Shown here: piece by piece, positions 24,735-26,632 of the stretch
How positions within the stretch are numbered: position 1 is the first letter of the stretch
Layout of the letters: every line of letters starts with the position of its first letter
Assembly: GCA_937868205.1 (NCBI GenBank)
Contig: CALMMC010000102.1
Span: 1 to 26,632 of the forward strand
Source of the DNA: JAAZPG01 sp012797375
GTDB taxonomy: Bacteria > Acidobacteriota > Aminicenantia > Aminicenantales > UBA4085
Direction of reading: 5' to 3'
DNA: 26,632 nucleotides
Translations under genes and position numbers: made by a program
The notes under the pieces: model-generated
What the model was told of the DNA's origin: nothing
Databases searched by the model: none
Seen by the model: the letters and a program-made list of their open reading frames with translations, nothing else

Positions 24735-24991
24735 TCCTCTTGAGTCCGGGGCAATACTCCCAGGACGGATCTCGTTGCATCGTCAGCCCCATCCGGGAGT
24801 CGACGGGGAGGACGGATTCGGCGCTTGGGGGGCTCGACGCTGACGCTTGGGACGAAAACCGTCTTTGCGCGGCCAGCGACGGACAGTCTCCCGCCCGATC
24901 CGAAGGCCTTCCTTTTCCGCCGGCATCTCGACGAAGCGGCGGTTAACAGCCCTTGCCTCCATCGAGCTTCACATCGGCTCAAAGTGATCAT
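24735..24991 (-). pseudogene. Decayed integrase-type transposase fragment
   Basis: Read on the minus strand from an ATG at 24991, three frames together give parts of an rve-integrase transposase: MITLSRCE as in the usual start, then VNRRFVEMPAEKEG followed by LRIGRETVRRWPRKDGFRPK and RRAP in a second frame, continuing after a frameshift at the C-run near 24830 with PKRRIRPPRRLPD. The helix-turn-helix piece EKEGLRIGRETVRRW is the most telling. The N-terminal helices are deleted and the catalytic DDE domain is absent. With the paired repeats just right of it, this is the remnant of an insertion sequence. The rest of 24660-25163 holds no other gene I can see. Confidence 0.6.
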
Positions 24992-25016
24992 CTCCTTTGT
25001 GGCAGCCTCCCCTCGG

Positions 25017-25063
25017 AAGGGGACATTTTACCTTGGCAGTTAAAGGGGACATTTTCGCTTTGC
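25017..25063. repeat. Paired 21-bp direct repeats, terminal part of an IS remnant
   Basis: AAGGGGACATTTTACCTTGG+C (25017-25037) and AAGGGGACATTTTCGCTTTG+C (25043-25063) agree at 18 of 21 positions with a 26-bp period. Multiple GGGGACATTTT repeats are typical of the ends of some integrase-type insertion sequences, where transposase binds. They lie just upstream of the start of the transposase fragment, the expected position for its 5' end. No matching left end was found in the window. Confidence 0.65.
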
Positions 25064-25109
25064 TATCACAAATTTGCGGCCCGGCGTTTTCCCGGCGGCG
25101 CAATTCGGT

Positions 25110-25115
25110 TATAAT
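25110..25115 (+). promoter_or_regulatory. -10 element of the aminotransferase gene
   Basis: A perfect TATAAT about 50 nt before the GTG start. The -35 region is poor (TTTTCC at 25087-25092 with a 17-bp spacer). It lies immediately right of the IS remnant, so the promoter may have been modified by that insertion. Confidence 0.5.
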
Positions 25116-25163
25116 ATTCTTTCGACTTCCTCAAATCGAAAACCAATCAAAGGAGACTTGCCC

Positions 25164-26375
25164 GTGTCCTTTCCGGAATCCCTGCTTTCCCAAACCACCC
25201 GGTCGATGGGCGTTTCGTTCATCCGGGAGATGATCAAGGCGACCAAGGGGGTCGAGGGGATGATCTCCCTGGCCGGCGGCCTGCCCAGCCCCGATTCCTT
25301 CCCCAAGGAACAGCTCGCCTCGCTTTTCAAGGAAGTGATCGAAAAGGAAGGGGCCGATGTTCTCCAGTACGGACCGAGCGAAGGGGACGATTTTCTCAAG
25401 GAGCAGATTCTCCGGTTCGAGAAGGAGCCCGGCGTCCTTAAGGAAGAGCTCCTGATTACGGACGGCGCGACCAACGGCATCTATTTCTTCACCCGGGCGG
25501 TCATCGATCCCGGCGACATCGTCATCTGCGAGGGGCCGTCGTTCAACGGCACGCTCGTCGCGATCGAGGCCTGCGGAGCGGAGCTGGCCGCCGTGGGCAT
25601 GGACGAGGAAGGCCTGCTCGTGGACCGCGTCCGGGAGACGATCCTCGCCCGGAGGAAGGAAGGCCGGACCGTCAAGTTCATCTACACGATCCCCGAGTTT
25701 CAAAATCCCAGCGGCCGGACGATGAGCCTGGCCCGGCGCCGGGAGCTGATCCGGGTCGCCCGGGAATTGAATGTCCTGATCCTCGAGGACCAGCCCTACC
25801 GCGATCTCCGGTTCATGGGCCGGCGGATCGATTCGATCTGGGACATCGCCCGGGCCGAATTCGACGACGCCCGCACCGTCACGATCTGCAAGTCCTTCTC
25901 CAAGGTCCTCGGGCCCGGGTTGCGTCTCGGCTTCGCCGCCGGGCCGGCCGATCTCATCGCGGCCATGGCCAAGTGGGCCCAGAAGGTCATCGTCTCGCCC
26001 GAAGGCGTGGTCCAGCGGGTCGTCGCCCGGTTCCTGGAGCGCGACCTTCTCGAACCCCACATCGAGAAGATCACGGCGATGTACCGCCACAAGCGGGAAG
26101 TCATGATTTCCGCCCTCAAGGAGACGATGCCTCCATCCATCCGCTGGACGGAGCCCGAGGGCGGCTTGTTCATCTGGCTGACCTGCCCCGAGACATATGA
26201 TACGGACGTTCTTTTCCACGAGGCGGCCAAGGCCGGCGTCGCCTACATCCCCGGAAGCAAGTTCTACCCCTCGGGGACGGAAAAACGGAACGAAATCCGG
26301 CTTAATTTCTCCTACGCGACGGCGGAAGACCTGCGGACGGGAGTCGCCCGGCTGGCGAAGATCCTGAGCCGCTGA
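25164..26375 (+). CDS. PLP-dependent aminotransferase, class I/II (aminoadipate/aromatic type)
   Basis: A 403-aa fold-type I aminotransferase of the LysN / 2-aminoadipate / aromatic aminotransferase group. Visible are the N-terminal ISLAGGLPSPDSFP (34-47), YGPSEGDDFLKEQI (69-82), the cofactor-loop TDGATNGIYF (99-108), N181 in EFQNPSGRTMS, D209 and Y212 in LEDQPYRDLRF, and the Schiff-base lysine K247 in CKSFSKVLGPGLRLGF. The carboxylate-binding Arg is in NEIRLNFSYA near the C-terminus. It transfers amino groups between an amino acid and 2-oxoglutarate; exact substrate is undetermined. The GTG at 25164 was chosen because AGGAGA lies seven bases upstream and the product then begins like its homologues. 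Length is normal. Confidence 0.93.
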   Translation: MSFPESLLSQTTRSMGVSFIREMIKATKGVEGMISLAGGLPSPDSFPKEQLASLFKEVIEKEGADVLQYGPSEGDDFLKEQILRFEKEPGVLKEELLITDGATNGIYFFTRAVIDPGDIVICEGPSFNGTLVAIEACGAELAAVGMDEEGLLVDRVRETILARRKEGRTVKFIYTIPEFQNPSGRTMSLARRRELIRVARELNVLILEDQPYRDLRFMGRRIDSIWDIARAEFDDARTVTICKSFSKVLGPGLRLGFAAGPADLIAAMAKWAQKVIVSPEGVVQRVVARFLERDLLEPHIEKITAMYRHKREVMISALKETMPPSIRWTEPEGGLFIWLTCPETYDTDVLFHEAAKAGVAYIPGSKFYPSGTEKRNEIRLNFSYATAEDLRTGVARLAKILSR

Positions 26376-26404
26376 GCGGCCGGGCGGACGCGGAGATCCG
26401 CCGG

Positions 26405-26632
26405 CTAGTCTTGGGCCAGCAGGCTCGCCCGGATCCTGTTGGAAATCGAATACCACCGCTGGACCGTGTTTTCCAGCCGGTAATAATGGAAGACGTAAGC
26501 CGTCACCATGACGAGCAGCATCCCCGTGAGAACCAGCATGGCCGGCGAAAACCGCCACATCGTGAACCCCAGGGACAGGACGAAAAACAATCCGAAAAAC
26601 AACGTCGTGATCAGGTGAGCCAAGCGCTCCTG
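26405..26632 (-). CDS. Small membrane protein, 5' end beyond the window
   Basis: The visible 75 or so codons encode two TM helices (LITTLFFGLFFVLSLGFTMW and MLVLTGMLLVMVTAYVFHYY) and a short charged C-terminus ending SLLAQD. I recognise no family. A TTG at 26623 could be a start, but the AGGAG before it is only 3 nt away, too close to work, and the frame stays open to the window edge, so the gene probably continues to the right. It converges on the aminotransferase gene with 29 nt between the stops and no clear terminator. Confidence 0.55.
   Translation of the reverse strand, partial: QERLAHLITTLFFGLFFVLSLGFTMWRFSPAMLVLTGMLLVMVTAYVFHYYRLENTVQRWYSISNRIRASLLAQD

Overview
The window is about 26.6 kb of mostly very GC-rich bacterial DNA with dense genes on both strands. 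It suggests a Gram-negative heterotroph: exported LysM/FecR and M16 proteins with signal peptides, a class A RNase P RNA, sigma-54 control and a proton-pumping complex I. The paralogue style (6-bladed beta-propellers, FecR plus CHASE2, galactokinase-like GHMP kinase) would fit Acidobacteriota, perhaps an Aminicenantia-like lineage. That placement is inference; no taxonomic marker was tested. The left end is not biology: 107-172 is a complete Illumina Nextera i7 adapter (index N704), so the true contig begins at 173 and bases 1-106 are chimeric.

Left part (173-6306), mostly minus strand. It holds a truncated Xaa-Pro aminopeptidase N-terminus, then a two-gene envelope-signalling operon (LysM-FecR protein, then CHASE2/HD-GYP c-di-GMP phosphodiesterase) behind a good sigma-70 promoter. 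Next come an initiator tRNA with a near-perfect promoter and a secreted alpha/beta hydrolase with Asp in place of the nucleophilic Ser. A 500-bp gap without a recognisable gene follows.

Middle (6307-15190). The plus-strand block nuoJ-K-L-M-N encodes only the distal membrane arm of complex I, so nuoA-I must lie elsewhere. A galactokinase-family gene follows closely. Facing it is a half-length PurL-like protein with an added cysteine cluster, and then a small exported histidine phosphatase. nuoJ and the phosphatase gene both look leaderless.

Island (about 15600-18880). GC content drops sharply. The left edge cuts the start off a cyclophilin gene that is also frameshifted. The island holds its own promoter, an AraC-type regulator with a receiver-like N-terminus, a small cysteine- and tryptophan-rich protein, and two exported 6-bladed beta-propeller proteins. 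The Cys-rich gene overlaps the first propeller gene by ATGA. This is the best candidate here for an undescribed system.

Right part (19016-26632). The RNase P RNA gene lies on the minus strand, and its 5' 91 nt overlap the 3' end of a sigma-54-activating response regulator gene on the same strand. Divergent from that regulator, a canonical -24/-12 sigma-54 promoter drives a translationally coupled pair of M16 peptidases (one with the zinc motif, one without), which suggests local control by the regulator. After these come a DUF3795-like Cys-rich protein with a lysine-rich tail, a decayed transposase fragment with paired terminal-type repeats, a PLP aminotransferase, and a membrane-protein gene running off the right edge.
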